The notes under the pieces were generated by a model. That model was not told the DNA's origin and did no database searches. It saw only the letters and a list, made by a program, of their open reading frames with translations. 64,000 nt of DNA from Alteromonas sp. M12 (GTDB lineage Bacteria; Pseudomonadota; Gammaproteobacteria; Enterobacterales; Alteromonadaceae). Positions 1 through 9,530 of this stretch are shown piece after piece. Position 1 is the first letter of the stretch. Each line of letters begins with the position of its first letter. Position numbers and translations under genes: made by a program. The stretch is from contig NZ_CP144164.1 of the NCBI RefSeq assembly GCF_037478005.1, forward strand, positions 3,100,001 to 3,164,000, in the 5' to 3' direction.

Positions 1-1
1 A

Positions 2-220
2 GAATTGAATAAAGAAATGGATTGGCATTTTCCGACCGAAGGTCCAAAAACACTAAATGGACTTATATTAGAGCACTTAGAAGACATTCCTGACGCAAAC
101 ATCAGTGTTCGTCTTTATGGTTATCCTATAGAGGTTATTGAAATTAAAGATAACATGGTGAAAACCGTGAGAGTATTACCAGCTTATTACAGCATGCCAC
201 CTGAAGAAGACACGAATTAA
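2..220 (+). CDS. CorB/YfjD-type CNNM transporter, C-terminal fragment
   Basis: Only the last ~72 codons are present; the reading frame is open back to the left edge, so the gene begins outside the window. The tail has the look of the CorC/HlyC C-terminal domain of CNNM-type (YfjD/CorB) inner-membrane proteins: DWHFPTEGP, then LNGLILEHLEDIP, ending VKTVRVLPAYY. The family is linked to magnesium/cobalt export or Mg homeostasis. The DUF21 membrane domain and CBS pair would lie upstream. The TTG at position 5 is just an internal codon, not a credible start. Assignment is by family resemblance of a short segment. Confidence 0.72.
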   Translation, partial: ELNKEMDWHFPTEGPKTLNGLILEHLEDIPDANISVRLYGYPIEVIEIKDNMVKTVRVLPAYYSMPPEEDTN

Positions 221-257
221 CCGTAAATTTTCCTAGCGCGTAAAATTACTTTCCGTA

Positions 258-437
258 TTAAGATTGTTTTTGTGCACGCTTGAGTAGGATGGCTTGCTTC
301 ATTTTCTCTACGTTTTCGTTAAGTTTTGCTAAGCGCACGTAAATATTCTCCAACTCATCATCATGAGTTAGTTGCGATTGTTCCACGTGCTGCTGCAATG
401 CCTGCTGTAAGTAAGCAGGTAAACTTTTACTAGACAT
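258..437 (-). CDS. small hypothetical protein (59 aa) downstream of sixA
   Basis: A 59-codon frame starting MSSKSLPAYLQQALQQ and ending LLKRAQKQS. The start is supported by a strong Shine-Dalgarno, GGGGAGG, about four bases upstream of the ATG. The product is charged, Gln/Lys rich, with no membrane segment, and residues ~28-55 look like a single amphipathic helix or coiled coil. It lies 74 bp downstream of sixA on the same strand and may be co-transcribed. I do not recognise the family. Being real rests on the ribosome site, the clean start and stop, and the helix-like composition. Confidence 0.6.
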   Translation of the reverse strand: MSSKSLPAYLQQALQQHVEQSQLTHDDELENIYVRLAKLNENVEKMKQAILLKRAQKQS

Positions 438-511
438 AGGCCTCCCCTCAGATTTTTATCGGAATAAAACGCAAAAACTGTAGGGTATTGAAGCGGAATT
501 TAGCAGATATA

Positions 512-991
512 TTATTTAGGGGTGTATGTTTTAACGATGTGACCTTTCGACTCTTCAACATTATAGTCAATACAAACAATTGTACCGGTAGAAAACATTC
601 TCAATTCATCTATTTCACACATCTCATCAACCAGATAACTGACAAATGGCATATGGCTAACTAAAAGCAATCCAGTAACATTTGGGTGTTGTTCAGCAAA
701 TTGGTCAATAGAATAATGTAATGCCTGACAATTGCCGCTAGGCACTAAATCTGAATTAGAGCGTATATCAACAATCTTTGTCGCAAGGTTTACTTGCTGA
801 AATGTTTGTTGCGCCCTTACAAATGGGCTCACCATGGCGTGGCTTAGTGGTACCTTTGACTCTTCTGCAAACGATTGCAGCCAATTCCCACTTTGCTTAG
901 CCTGAGAAATACCATAGTCATTTAACGGTCTTAATTGATCATTTTGCAAAGATGGTTTGGCTTCACCATGGCGCATCACAAAAATGTACAT
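512..991 (-). CDS. sixA: phosphohistidine phosphatase SixA
   Basis: A 159-residue histidine-phosphatase (phosphoglycerate-mutase fold) protein, close to the ~160 aa of E. coli SixA. The RHG signature is at residues 7-9 (VMRHGEAKP) with the catalytic His8, and the second conserved His is in LLLVSHMPFV near residue 113. Family role: SixA dephosphorylates phosphohistidine on phosphotransfer proteins (HPt domain of ArcB, and NPr of the nitrogen PTS in later work). It is cytoplasmic with no signal peptide. It heads a minus-strand pair with the 59-residue gene and is divergent from the M16 peptidase gene. Confidence 0.9.
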   Translation of the reverse strand: MYIFVMRHGEAKPSLQNDQLRPLNDYGISQAKQSGNWLQSFAEESKVPLSHAMVSPFVRAQQTFQQVNLATKIVDIRSNSDLVPSGNCQALHYSIDQFAEQHPNVTGLLLVSHMPFVSYLVDEMCEIDELRMFSTGTIVCIDYNVEESKGHIVKTYTPK

Positions 992-1346
992 AATTGGTCC
1001 ATATTACGAGAGCTTTCAACACAAACTATTGTGCAGATTGTTATGAATATCAATATTGCCTGAATTCAATTTCATATAGTAGAGTCGAAATGCAATAAAA
1101 ACGATATGTTTTAGAGGTTTATTTTTTAATTTAGACAAAATAGCTGTTAAGGGTAAGTTAACTACTCATTTATTGAGATTTAAAGTCGATATGAATAATT
1201 AAGCACGAAAAATAAACAGGTTCAATTCGTTTCTACTTTTTCATTTTTCCAATTCGTCATTTTTTAATAAACAAATTCAGCCAGTTTATTTAAAAAAATT
1301 TTTATTGAGTTATGCTTGTTATCAAACTTCCAAGAAGGTGATCTAG
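992..1346 (+). other. intergenic region between sixA and the M16 peptidase gene
   Basis: 355 AT-rich bases between divergent genes, so it must hold promoters for both. No convincing -35/-10 pair, small ORF or stem-loop was found. Its last bases carry AAGGTG at 1335-1340, the ribosome site for the TTG start at 1347. Confidence 0.5.
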
Positions 1347-4112
1347 TTGCAGCTAAGTATAAACGACAAACGGGCCTATCTACAGGTTACACTTGCCAAT
1401 GGCCTGCGAGTATTATTAGTGAATGATGCTGATTGTCGAAAATCTGCAGCAGCAGTGTGCGTTCAAGCCGGACATTTTGATGATCCGGCTGATATTCATG
1501 GCCTAGCCCATTTACTTGAACATATGCTATTTAATGGCAGTGAGATGTTTCAAGATGCAGACAACTTAGATAAATTCCTTTCGCCCCATAGCGGCAGTGT
1601 TAACGCTTATACCGGCACGGAATTTTCGAATTACCATTTCGATGTATCACATACATATTTGCCAGAGGGGCTGCAGCGATTTGCTGACATGCTGTTTAAC
1701 CCGCTATTTAGCAAAAAGGCAATCGACAAAGAAATAAAAGCCATTGATGCTGAGTTCAACTTAAAAATACATGACGATTTGCGACGCCTCTACCAAGTAC
1801 ACAAAGAAACATGCAATCCAAATCACCCATTTAGTAAATTTTCAGTGGGTAACGGAGAAACGTTCTGCGCGCACTCCATAGAAAAAATTCAAAGTGCGCT
1901 AATTGAGCTGCATAAAAAGCACTATATACCCAACAATATGACCTTATGTATTGTCAGTAACATGTCTTTAGAAGAACAACAAAAATGTGTAGAAGACAGG
2001 TTTGGCACAATCAAATCTGGTAGTGATTTTGAGCGCCCCACGCCACCACCTTTGTATTTGCCAAACCAGTTGGGTGTCAAAATAAGTATTAAACCGATCA
2101 AAGATGCGCGCCGCTTAATAATTAGTTTCGCATTACCAGACATGCAACATTATTGTGATTCAAAACCACTGGAATTTATTAGTCATTTATTAGGGGATGA
2201 GGGTAAAGGTAGTCTACTGACGCATTATAAGCGCATGAATTGGGCGACTAACCTAAGTGCTGGAGGCGGCATCAATGGAACTGGCTTCAAAGATTTTAAT
2301 GTCAATTTACAACTTACTGAAGTCGGCAAAGACAATATTTCAGAAGTGCTAAATAGTCTATTTTATTACCTCAAGCTCATTCGCAATAATGCACTTGACG
2401 AATGGCGCATTAAAGAGAAAGCCATTTTAGGAAAATTGGCTTTTGACCACATCGAAAATGCAAAGCCCTTAGATGACGCAGTACAATTTTCCAATTTAAT
2501 GTTTCACTACCCTGAAGCCGATATTTTAACAGGTGATTATTTAATTACCGATTTTTCAGTGCAACCAATTGAGACTTGCTTAACTTTCATGAGTCCAGAG
2601 AATATGCGCTTGAAGTTAATCAGTAAAGACGTGCAAACAAACAAAGTTGCACGTTGGTACGAAACCCCTTATGCGATTGAATCTATAGATGGGAATTTAT
2701 TAAAAGCACTGTCGACACCTAGCGACCTCGATGACGTTCATTTGCCTCCCCCCAATCCATACATAACAGAATCCTGTGAACTGGTAGACGTGGATGACAA
2801 ATATCTCTTACCTAGCAGAATTTTGCATGAGCAAAACTTACAGGTATGGTTTGCGCAGGATTCACTATTTAGTCAACCCAAAGGAGATTGCTTTATTTCG
2901 TTTGATTGCGAGGCGGTTACCCAAGGGGCCAAAATTTCGGCCTACAAGCGTTTATGGGTTGCATTGATGGTGGAGCATTTAAATGACCAATTTTACCATG
3001 CCGGTGTTGCAGGGTTGCATTATCATTTGTATGCGCATCAAGGTGGTTTTTCTATTCACACAAATGGTTTTTCGCACAACCAACTTGAACTCAGTATAAA
3101 TATTTTAAATCAAGTGATGGCCGACGTTGATCTAAAACCGCTGTTTGAACAGGTAAAACACAAACAACTTCAAAACTTACAAAATTCACTATTAAATAAA
3201 CCGATTAACCGTTTGTTTTCGCGGCTTTCAGGCTTAATTCAGCGCTTTACTTATGCGCCACTAGAATTATTACCACTGGTTGAAAATGCCACAATAGAAG
3301 ATATCTACTGGCTCAAAGAGCAATTATTTAAAAATTACTCGGTTGAGGCGTTTGTGTTTGGCAATTGGACAATGCAACAATCTAAGCAGTTTGCAAGTAG
3401 ATTGAAAGATATGCCTAAACCTAGTCAAACGGGAAGTCAAATAAAGCGTGAAGTAGTTGATTTAAAGCATACTATTCACTATAAAAATCAGGTAATGAGT
3501 CAACACCCAGATTCTGCAGTAGTGCTTTATTTACAAACACCTACAGCCTCAATTAAAGATGTTGCGTTAACCATTTTAGTGGAACAGTTATTGGCCTCAC
3601 CCTTTTTTCATGAAATTCGAAATGAAAAACAATTAGGTTACTTGGTTGGCAGTGGTTATTTACCCCTTAATCAACACCCCGGCATGGTTTTTTATGCACA
3701 ATCACCTAATTTCAGCGCGAAACAAATTTTGATTGAAATACAGAGTTTCCTTGCACAAATCACTGCAAGCATAGATGACTATGAAGAAGTTTGGTCGCAC
3801 GTTAGAACCAGCGTGTCTAAACAGTTGCAAGGTAATGACACCAATCTAACCGCTAAAGCACAAAGGTTATGGCTTGCCATTGGTAACCAAGACCTTGAGT
3901 TTAATTTACAGACAGCAATAGCAAAAGCCCTTTTTTCATTAACCTTTGACGACATCAAGACCTTCTGTCAACTACTGATAGCGCCTGCAAATGTTGGGAC
4001 CCTCGTACTATATTGTTGTGGAGATAAAAATAAGCCGGAAGATATTCCAGCAGATGGCAAAGAGATCGATGATTTAACGGCGTTTAAACATCAAGCAAGT
4101 TACATTATCTAA
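1347..4112 (+). CDS. M16 family metallopeptidase, insulysin/pitrilysin type
   Basis: A 921-residue full-length insulinase-fold zinc protease with four M16 half-domains. The inverted zinc motif HLLEH is at residues 55-59, and Glu136 in IDAEF follows at the 77-residue spacing known for the third ligand in insulysin. The C-terminal half keeps the inactive M16_C repeats, including HEIRNEKQLGYLVGSG, typical of insulysin and protease III. Known members degrade small peptides inside a closed chamber. Unlike E. coli protease III there is no signal peptide (MQLSINDKRAY), so a cytoplasmic location is inferred. The start is TTG, supported by AAGAAGGTG seven bases upstream and no better downstream site. 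Confidence 0.9.
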   Translation: MQLSINDKRAYLQVTLANGLRVLLVNDADCRKSAAAVCVQAGHFDDPADIHGLAHLLEHMLFNGSEMFQDADNLDKFLSPHSGSVNAYTGTEFSNYHFDVSHTYLPEGLQRFADMLFNPLFSKKAIDKEIKAIDAEFNLKIHDDLRRLYQVHKETCNPNHPFSKFSVGNGETFCAHSIEKIQSALIELHKKHYIPNNMTLCIVSNMSLEEQQKCVEDRFGTIKSGSDFERPTPPPLYLPNQLGVKISIKPIKDARRLIISFALPDMQHYCDSKPLEFISHLLGDEGKGSLLTHYKRMNWATNLSAGGGINGTGFKDFNVNLQLTEVGKDNISEVLNSLFYYLKLIRNNALDEWRIKEKAILGKLAFDHIENAKPLDDAVQFSNLMFHYPEADILTGDYLITDFSVQPIETCLTFMSPENMRLKLISKDVQTNKVARWYETPYAIESIDGNLLKALSTPSDLDDVHLPPPNPYITESCELVDVDDKYLLPSRILHEQNLQVWFAQDSLFSQPKGDCFISFDCEAVTQGAKISAYKRLWVALMVEHLNDQFYHAGVAGLHYHLYAHQGGFSIHTNGFSHNQLELSINILNQVMADVDLKPLFEQVKHKQLQNLQNSLLNKPINRLFSRLSGLIQRFTYAPLELLPLVENATIEDIYWLKEQLFKNYSVEAFVFGNWTMQQSKQFASRLKDMPKPSQTGSQIKREVVDLKHTIHYKNQVMSQHPDSAVVLYLQTPTASIKDVALTILVEQLLASPFFHEIRNEKQLGYLVGSGYLPLNQHPGMVFYAQSPNFSAKQILIEIQSFLAQITASIDDYEEVWSHVRTSVSKQLQGNDTNLTAKAQRLWLAIGNQDLEFNLQTAIAKALFSLTFDDIKTFCQLLIAPANVGTLVLYCCGDKNKPEDIPADGKEIDDLTAFKHQASYII

Positions 4113-4380
4113 ATTTTGAGGTTGCGCAAAGTGACATGGCGCTTAACTACCATCACTTCCAATTTGCATGTTCCTGACTTTTTAAACCAGTATTTTAGAA
4201 CGGTTTTTAAACGAAAATGTAAATATTTGTTATTTAAACGGTAAAGAAGTCACTCAGAACTTGTACAGTGCACTTAAATTGGGCATATTAGCTACCTTAG
4301 TTCGTCACATTGTCATTGCTTTTTATGAAAATAATAATAATAAAAAAACAAAATGCATTTGAGATAGGTGAAACATCGAT

Positions 4381-7300
4381 TTGAGACGATTATTTCAGTC
4401 TACTGGGCTAATCGCATTAATCATGCTTTTGTCCTTATCCTATTCTAAATCCTACGCCAATGTAGCAGATATTCAGCTTCGTAATTTCTCGGTGCAACAA
4501 GGCCTGTCTCAAAGAACCGTTTTAGATATTATTGAAGATAAAGATGGATACATTTGGTTCGCCACAGTCGATGGCTTGAACCGTTTTGACGGCACATATT
4601 TCAAACAATATACCCCTAAATTACCAGACGAAAAACAGTTTCCCATTGAAGTGATTCGAAAATTATTTATCGATTCCAACAATAACCTATGGTTTTCAAG
4701 TATGGGGGCAATTGCCAGGTACCTACCGGAAAAAGATGATTTCCAAGTGTATGGCCGAAAGAACTCTAATTTAAAATCCAATATATTTTGGGCTATTGGT
4801 GAAACCAAACAAGGTAAATTACTTTTTTCAGGTGAAACATCACTTTACGAATATAACCCAGAATTAGATGACTTTACTGACGTTGAATTTAGTAACGGTG
4901 CTAAATTAAATGACTCAGTAAGAACTATTTACGCTGAAGACGATATTATTTGGTTAGGTACTGAAAAAAGCGGCATTTATGCTATCGACCCAAAAACTAA
5001 CTATTTATACAATTTACAAGAGAAAAACCCCTGGAATATTCAGTTAAATGCGAAAACCCTGTTTGATATAGTAAAAATTGATAACCAGTATTGGTTAGGT
5101 ACTTCGGTTGGCGCTATTGTTTTATCAGAAGATTACCAGATAGAGTTACAACTGGATGCCTTGCGAAATGATCAACTGAAAATTATTAACAACACTGTTC
5201 GTACCATAGTACAAAGCGATGATGGCAACGTTTGGTTAGGTACCACAGATGGTATCAGTATTTATGATAGTAGAGAGCAGTCAGTATTTTCCATTGACCG
5301 AGATAATGGAAAATACATAGGGTTAATTAACACAATCATTATTAAAGCTTATAAAAGTAGTAATAATTCAATTTGGTTTGGTACACATGCGGCAGGTCTT
5401 TTCCAATATCATAAATTGTTTTCCGCGATTAAACATTTCAAAATAGTTAATGATAATTTGCCGGGCATTAGTAATAGTGTCTGGGGGTTTGCAGATAACG
5501 GTGATAAAACTATATGGATAGCTCCGTTAAGTGGAGGAGTCAGTTTATATAATATCCAAACAGGTGAATTTAGACGCTTTTTGCAAGAATCCACTACTCT
5601 CGTCTGGGATGTGGAGGTTGATGCAGAAAAACGCTTGTGGCTGGCCACTGATACCGGTATTCATGTTTATGAATTCAAAGATGACAATTTAAATCATGTA
5701 AAAACGTTATTTTCAGGAACACCGATAACCGAATTAGAGCCGATGCAAGAGCAGTTCTGGGTAAAAGACATTAAGGAGCATTCTTTTTTAGTCGATGCTA
5801 AAGACCTAGCCAAAACACCAACAGAAATATCTTATAAAGGCTTGAATAGTGGAGTGATAGCCCAACTGCTTTTAGATAGCCAAAACAATATATGGCTAAA
5901 AACTGATGCAGGCATTGTTGTTACCGATCAAAACTACGCAAACTCTACTCGTATCTTATTACAAAACAATTTAGACGAAGACCAACCCGTGGTTTATAAC
6001 GTTCATGAAACGGCTGATGCGTTTTGGGCGTCCACAGGAAAACACGGAATTTTCAAACTTGATAAAAAAACATATGCCCCGATAGAACAGATCCACCCCC
6101 GTGGATATAACGTGAGAGGCATTGTCGTAAATTCCGTACTAGATACCCAAAATCAAACATCGGTATGGCAATGTAGTCAATCAGAAATTTGGCAAATTTC
6201 ATTGGAAACAGGTGAGATATTACAGTTAATTCCTCGACAAACTTTGGATTACAATGATTTGAACCAAGGCGCCACCTTGATGACAGCAGAAGGTATGTTG
6301 TTTTTTGGTGGCACAGATGGCTTCCATGTTTTTAATCCCCAAAAACTCACAGATTTAACGCTGGGAAATAGCGGAACAGCATCCCCCTTACCAACCTTAA
6401 GTCCGCCCAAAATCACTGAATTATGGATTCACAATAAACCTGTAGCTATCGGTGTTGAAGGCTCGCCATTAACTAAACCCTTGAGTTTAACTAGTTCTAT
6501 CTCTTTGTCTTACGAAAACATTCCATTTACTTTGTATTTCGATCATATTAATTCGTTGTATCAAAATGAGTTGAACTATCGTTATCGATTACTGGGTTGG
6601 CGAGATACCTGGATTGAAACCGGCAATAATGGAAGGTTTGCTTCCTTTTCCATTGAAACCTATGGAAACCATGTTTTTGAAGTCCAAGGACGTATTGGTG
6701 ATGGGCCTTGGTCCAAGACCGCAAGACTTAACATAATGATTTCACCGCCGCTTTGGCTAGATACACCAGCCATGGCGTTGTATGGATTGTCCGCCATTCT
6801 TGTATTATTGCTGATGTTACGGCAATACAGGCGTAAACTGGCGGTACAAAATGCCATTAAAGAAAGTGAAGAACGTCTAAAGCTTACCCTTTGGAGCAGT
6901 GGAGATGAACTCTGGGATTGGGATGTTTACCGAGGGCAGGTATATCGTGCCAATACATGGGGAACGATGGATTTTCCGCAAGACGACATTCGTTCGAACA
7001 GTTCCTATCAAGCCAATATCCATCCCAATGATATGTTACGGGTTCAAGAAGCGCTAAAGACCCACATCGATAAAAAATCGGACTATTTCCAAGTTACCTA
7101 TCGAGCTCGCACATTTAAAGGTGATTGGGTTTGGATTTTAGATAGAGGGATGATTGTCAAGCGGGATAATAATGATCAGCCGATTAGGATGACTGGTACT
7201 CTTAAGAATATCAGTCATTTAAAACAAGCTGAAGAACAGCTTAAACTTTACGAACGTTCAATTGAAACCATTTCTGACGGTGTGTTTATTGCCGATACAA

Positions 7301-8907
7301 CCTTCCGCTTTATTTCAGTTAATCAGTCTTATTGTAATTACACCGGTGAAACCCGTGAGCAGGGTTTAGCTAGCTATCTTAAATTCAATCAATACCCGGA
7401 AGCTTTCACCGAGGAAGTGAAAAAAGCACTGCGTCAAAAAGGCAATTGGAATGGCGAAGTTGAATCTAGACGCGCCAATGGCGAACGCTATGAAATGGAA
7501 TTGAATGTCGATGCGATCCATGGAGAAGATGGCAAAACAACTCATTATGTGGGTGTATTTTCGGATATCACTTCTCGTAAAAGCACCGAAAAAGAATTGT
7601 TGAAATTGGCCAATACTGACCCACTAACAGAAATGCCCAATCGATCTTTTTTCCAAGCTAGCCATCACAACCTAGTGCGTAAAGATGTGCCCCATGCGTT
7701 AGTGTGTTTAGACATGGACAACTTCAAAAAAATCAATGACTCTTTAGGTCACCAAACCGGTGACATTTTGATTAAGCAAATTGGTAAAAGGCTGCAAAAA
7801 ATTACCGGCACCAATGCAACATGTTACCGCTTAGGCGGCGATGAATTCAGTATTCTAGTCGACCGCGAAGAAGATATGCAGCGCATTAACCATTATGCCC
7901 AGCGTATTTTAGATCAGATGGCCCACCCGTTTTTGATTAACAAACAAGAATTTGTTTTAGGGGCAAGTGTTGGTATCGCTTTCTATCCTGAAGATGGTAC
8001 TTCAACTCAAGAGCTGTTAAAAAATTCTGATACTGCGATGTATTTTGCCAAAAATGCTGGCGGCAACAAATACCAATTCTTCAGCGGTGAAATGAACCAA
8101 AATGCAGTTCGCCAATTACAAATCGAAAACCTTATCCGCTATGGCTTGAAAGATGACTTGTTCACTGTTTTCTATCAACCTAAAGTTGATATCGCCACCG
8201 GCAGACTTGTAAGCATGGAAGCCTTAGTGCGTTTTGAACACCCCGACAAAGGTATTGTCAGCCCAGCTCAATTTATTCCCTTAGCAGAAGAAACGGGTCA
8301 AATCATTGACATTGGCGAGCAAGTACTTCGCAAAGCCTGTGAAGATACTAAACGTTGGGTTTCACAAGGGTTATTCACTGGGCGTGTAGCAGTGAATATC
8401 TCGGCTCGACAATTTGAATTGCCGGATCTTGATGATCGTATTTCCCGTATATTACAAAAAGTAGGCTTATCACCGCTCCATTTAGAGTGTGAGATAACGG
8501 AAGGCACGCTAATGCAAAATCCAGAGCAAGCCTTGCAAATGATGCAAAGATTGCGTGAGAAGGGCATACACCTCGCGTTAGACGACTTTGGCACCGGCTA
8601 TTCATCTTTAGCATATTTGAAGAAGTTCCCGCTCAATACGCTGAAAATAGATAAAGCTTTTATTGATGACATCGCTATTAGTAGCGTAGACAAACATATG
8701 ACCGCAGCAATAATTAATATAGCCCACAATCTAGGGTTAAAAGTAGTTGCTGAGGGCGTAGAACAAGAGAAACAGCTCGAAATTCTGAGCCTTTATGATT
8801 GTGAAATGTTGCAGGGCTACTTATATAGTAAACCCTTAAATGCCAAAAAGTTTGAAAAACTGTTGGCCGAAAATGTCCACATTAGCCAATTAATCGGCAC
8901 GAATTAA
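4381..8907 (+). CDS. two-component-regulator propeller / PAS / PAS / GGDEF / EAL signalling protein
   Basis: A 1508-residue membrane c-di-GMP enzyme. Order: signal peptide 1-26; periplasmic propeller repeats ~30-690 with many WLGT/WFGT-DGI motifs; Y_Y_Y domain ~715-790; membrane helix ~795-818; PAS_3-type domain ~833-945; second PAS ~957-1070; GGDEF domain with intact GGDEF at 1152-1156; EAL domain with EAL at 1280-1282 plus NISARQF, CEITEG, DDFGTGYSS, LKIDK and LQGYLYSKP. Both catalytic centres look complete, so cyclase and phosphodiesterase activity are both possible. Propeller sensors of this type usually pair with histidine kinases and often sense glycans; here the output is c-di-GMP. The TTG start has ATAGGTGA upstream. 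It could feed FlrA, whose FleQ/FlrA family binds c-di-GMP, but that link is inference. Confidence 0.92.
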   Translation: MRRLFQSTGLIALIMLLSLSYSKSYANVADIQLRNFSVQQGLSQRTVLDIIEDKDGYIWFATVDGLNRFDGTYFKQYTPKLPDEKQFPIEVIRKLFIDSNNNLWFSSMGAIARYLPEKDDFQVYGRKNSNLKSNIFWAIGETKQGKLLFSGETSLYEYNPELDDFTDVEFSNGAKLNDSVRTIYAEDDIIWLGTEKSGIYAIDPKTNYLYNLQEKNPWNIQLNAKTLFDIVKIDNQYWLGTSVGAIVLSEDYQIELQLDALRNDQLKIINNTVRTIVQSDDGNVWLGTTDGISIYDSREQSVFSIDRDNGKYIGLINTIIIKAYKSSNNSIWFGTHAAGLFQYHKLFSAIKHFKIVNDNLPGISNSVWGFADNGDKTIWIAPLSGGVSLYNIQTGEFRRFLQESTTLVWDVEVDAEKRLWLATDTGIHVYEFKDDNLNHVKTLFSGTPITELEPMQEQFWVKDIKEHSFLVDAKDLAKTPTEISYKGLNSGVIAQLLLDSQNNIWLKTDAGIVVTDQNYANSTRILLQNNLDEDQPVVYNVHETADAFWASTGKHGIFKLDKKTYAPIEQIHPRGYNVRGIVVNSVLDTQNQTSVWQCSQSEIWQISLETGEILQLIPRQTLDYNDLNQGATLMTAEGMLFFGGTDGFHVFNPQKLTDLTLGNSGTASPLPTLSPPKITELWIHNKPVAIGVEGSPLTKPLSLTSSISLSYENIPFTLYFDHINSLYQNELNYRYRLLGWRDTWIETGNNGRFASFSIETYGNHVFEVQGRIGDGPWSKTARLNIMISPPLWLDTPAMALYGLSAILVLLLMLRQYRRKLAVQNAIKESEERLKLTLWSSGDELWDWDVYRGQVYRANTWGTMDFPQDDIRSNSSYQANIHPNDMLRVQEALKTHIDKKSDYFQVTYRARTFKGDWVWILDRGMIVKRDNNDQPIRMTGTLKNISHLKQAEEQLKLYERSIETISDGVFIADTTFRFISVNQSYCNYTGETREQGLASYLKFNQYPEAFTEEVKKALRQKGNWNGEVESRRANGERYEMELNVDAIHGEDGKTTHYVGVFSDITSRKSTEKELLKLANTDPLTEMPNRSFFQASHHNLVRKDVPHALVCLDMDNFKKINDSLGHQTGDILIKQIGKRLQKITGTNATCYRLGGDEFSILVDREEDMQRINHYAQRILDQMAHPFLINKQEFVLGASVGIAFYPEDGTSTQELLKNSDTAMYFAKNAGGNKYQFFSGEMNQNAVRQLQIENLIRYGLKDDLFTVFYQPKVDIATGRLVSMEALVRFEHPDKGIVSPAQFIPLAEETGQIIDIGEQVLRKACEDTKRWVSQGLFTGRVAVNISARQFELPDLDDRISRILQKVGLSPLHLECEITEGTLMQNPEQALQMMQRLREKGIHLALDDFGTGYSSLAYLKKFPLNTLKIDKAFIDDIAISSVDKHMTAAIINIAHNLGLKVVAEGVEQEKQLEILSLYDCEMLQGYLYSKPLNAKKFEKLLAENVHISQLIGTN

Positions 8908-8928
8908 CCTACACTCCGGTTAATTCGT
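8899..8928 (+). terminator. stem-loop at the end of the GGDEF/EAL gene
   Basis: Perfect 11-bp inverted repeat ACGAATTAACC / GGTTAATTCGT with an 8-base loop, overlapping the stop codon. No T-run follows, so it may act as a 3' end stabiliser rather than a classical terminator. Confidence 0.4.
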
Positions 8929-9255
8929 TATCTTCTAGGTATCACCAACCCGCTCGCTTGCTGACTAACAGTCAAAATTCCAACGCCAGAATATCGACTT
9001 TTGATATTAGTTGTGGAATTGACGTCCAATGATGAACTCTTAATTTTTAAAAAATCCTGCAAAAACAACAAAAATCCCAAACCATTGAATTATAGGGTTA
9101 ATTTATCTGAATGTGAGGATTTCAACGCTCTAATCGGTAAAATATTTCAGCAAAAGTTAAAGTTGGCATATTCCTCGCAGATATATAAATGATTGACAAA
9201 AAATTGTCAGTTATAAAATTAAAATAATACAGAAGTATCAAAGAGGAACCGAAAG
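8908..9255 (+). other. intergenic region before the repeat-peptide gene
   Basis: 348 bases. It holds an unsupported 63-codon open frame (9001-9192, TTG start, no ribosome site), the palindromic TTGACA element at 9194-9209, an A/T-rich -10 zone (around 9213-9228), and a GAGG ribosome site at 9242-9245 for the gene at 9256. Nothing else was recognised. Confidence 0.5.
9194..9209 (+). promoter_or_regulatory. palindromic operator-like element over a -35 box
   Basis: TGACAA-AAAA-TTGTCA is a perfect 6-4-6 inverted repeat. Its left arm makes a consensus -35 hexamer, TTGACA (9193-9198). A TAAAAT lies downstream at a short 15-bp spacing; other A/T hexamers are available. The arrangement suggests a repressor site covering the promoter of the repeat-peptide gene about 50 bases downstream. 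The binding factor is unknown. Confidence 0.45.
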
Positions 9256-9486
9256 ATGTTAAAAGCTTATGCTGTAGCACTAATGCTAACTACGACACCT
9301 ACAAGCGCAAACTTAGATGGTGCCAATATAACCGAACAGCAAAAAACTGTATCGACTAGTTCAAACAAAGTCCTTAAGCCTGGTGGCGGTATTGGATTCG
9401 ACACTAACAAGGTTCTTAAGCCTGGTGGCGGTATCGGATTCGATAATAATAAGGTTCTTAAGCCTGGTGGCGGTATTGGTTTTTAA
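9256..9486 (+). CDS. small secreted protein with three NKVLKPGGGIGF repeats
   Basis: A 76-residue product. Residues 1-18 (MLKAYAVALMLTTTPTSA) read as a short signal peptide, with a plausible AxA-like cleavage after Ala18. Residues 19-36 are a polar linker, and 37-76 consist of three near-identical 14-residue units NKVLKPGGGIGFD(T/N), the last ending at F76. Codons within the units vary only at a few third positions. A ribosome site (GAGG), a dedicated promoter palindrome and a strong terminator make it a self-contained transcription unit. I do not recognise the family. Candidates are a multi-copy peptide precursor (signal or modified peptide) or a small repeat matrix/surface protein. No maturase, protease or exporter gene is adjacent. 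Confidence 0.75.
   Translation: MLKAYAVALMLTTTPTSANLDGANITEQQKTVSTSSNKVLKPGGGIGFDTNKVLKPGGGIGFDNNKVLKPGGGIGF
9364..9486 (+). repeat. tandem 42-bp coding repeat, three copies
   Basis: Copies at 9364-9405, 9406-9447 and 9448-9486 (the last lacks the final codon pair and runs into the stop). The second and third copies are nearly identical; the first differs mainly at synonymous positions. In-frame repeat length (14 codons) allows copy number change by slippage or recombination without frameshift. Confidence 0.9.
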
Positions 9487-9530
9487 GTGCTAATGCATTG
9501 GATTTTAGAATATGACAAGGACAGTATTTG

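Noticed and set aside
9001..9192. 63-codon open frame, TTG start, between the sensor and the repeat-peptide gene
   Set aside because: No ribosome site, no recognised similarity, and it ends exactly at the promoter palindrome. It may be a decayed fragment but cannot be supported as a gene.
9364..9486. CRISPR-like interpretation of the 42-bp repeats
   Set aside because: Repeats are directly adjacent without spacers, are in frame, and encode a consistent peptide.
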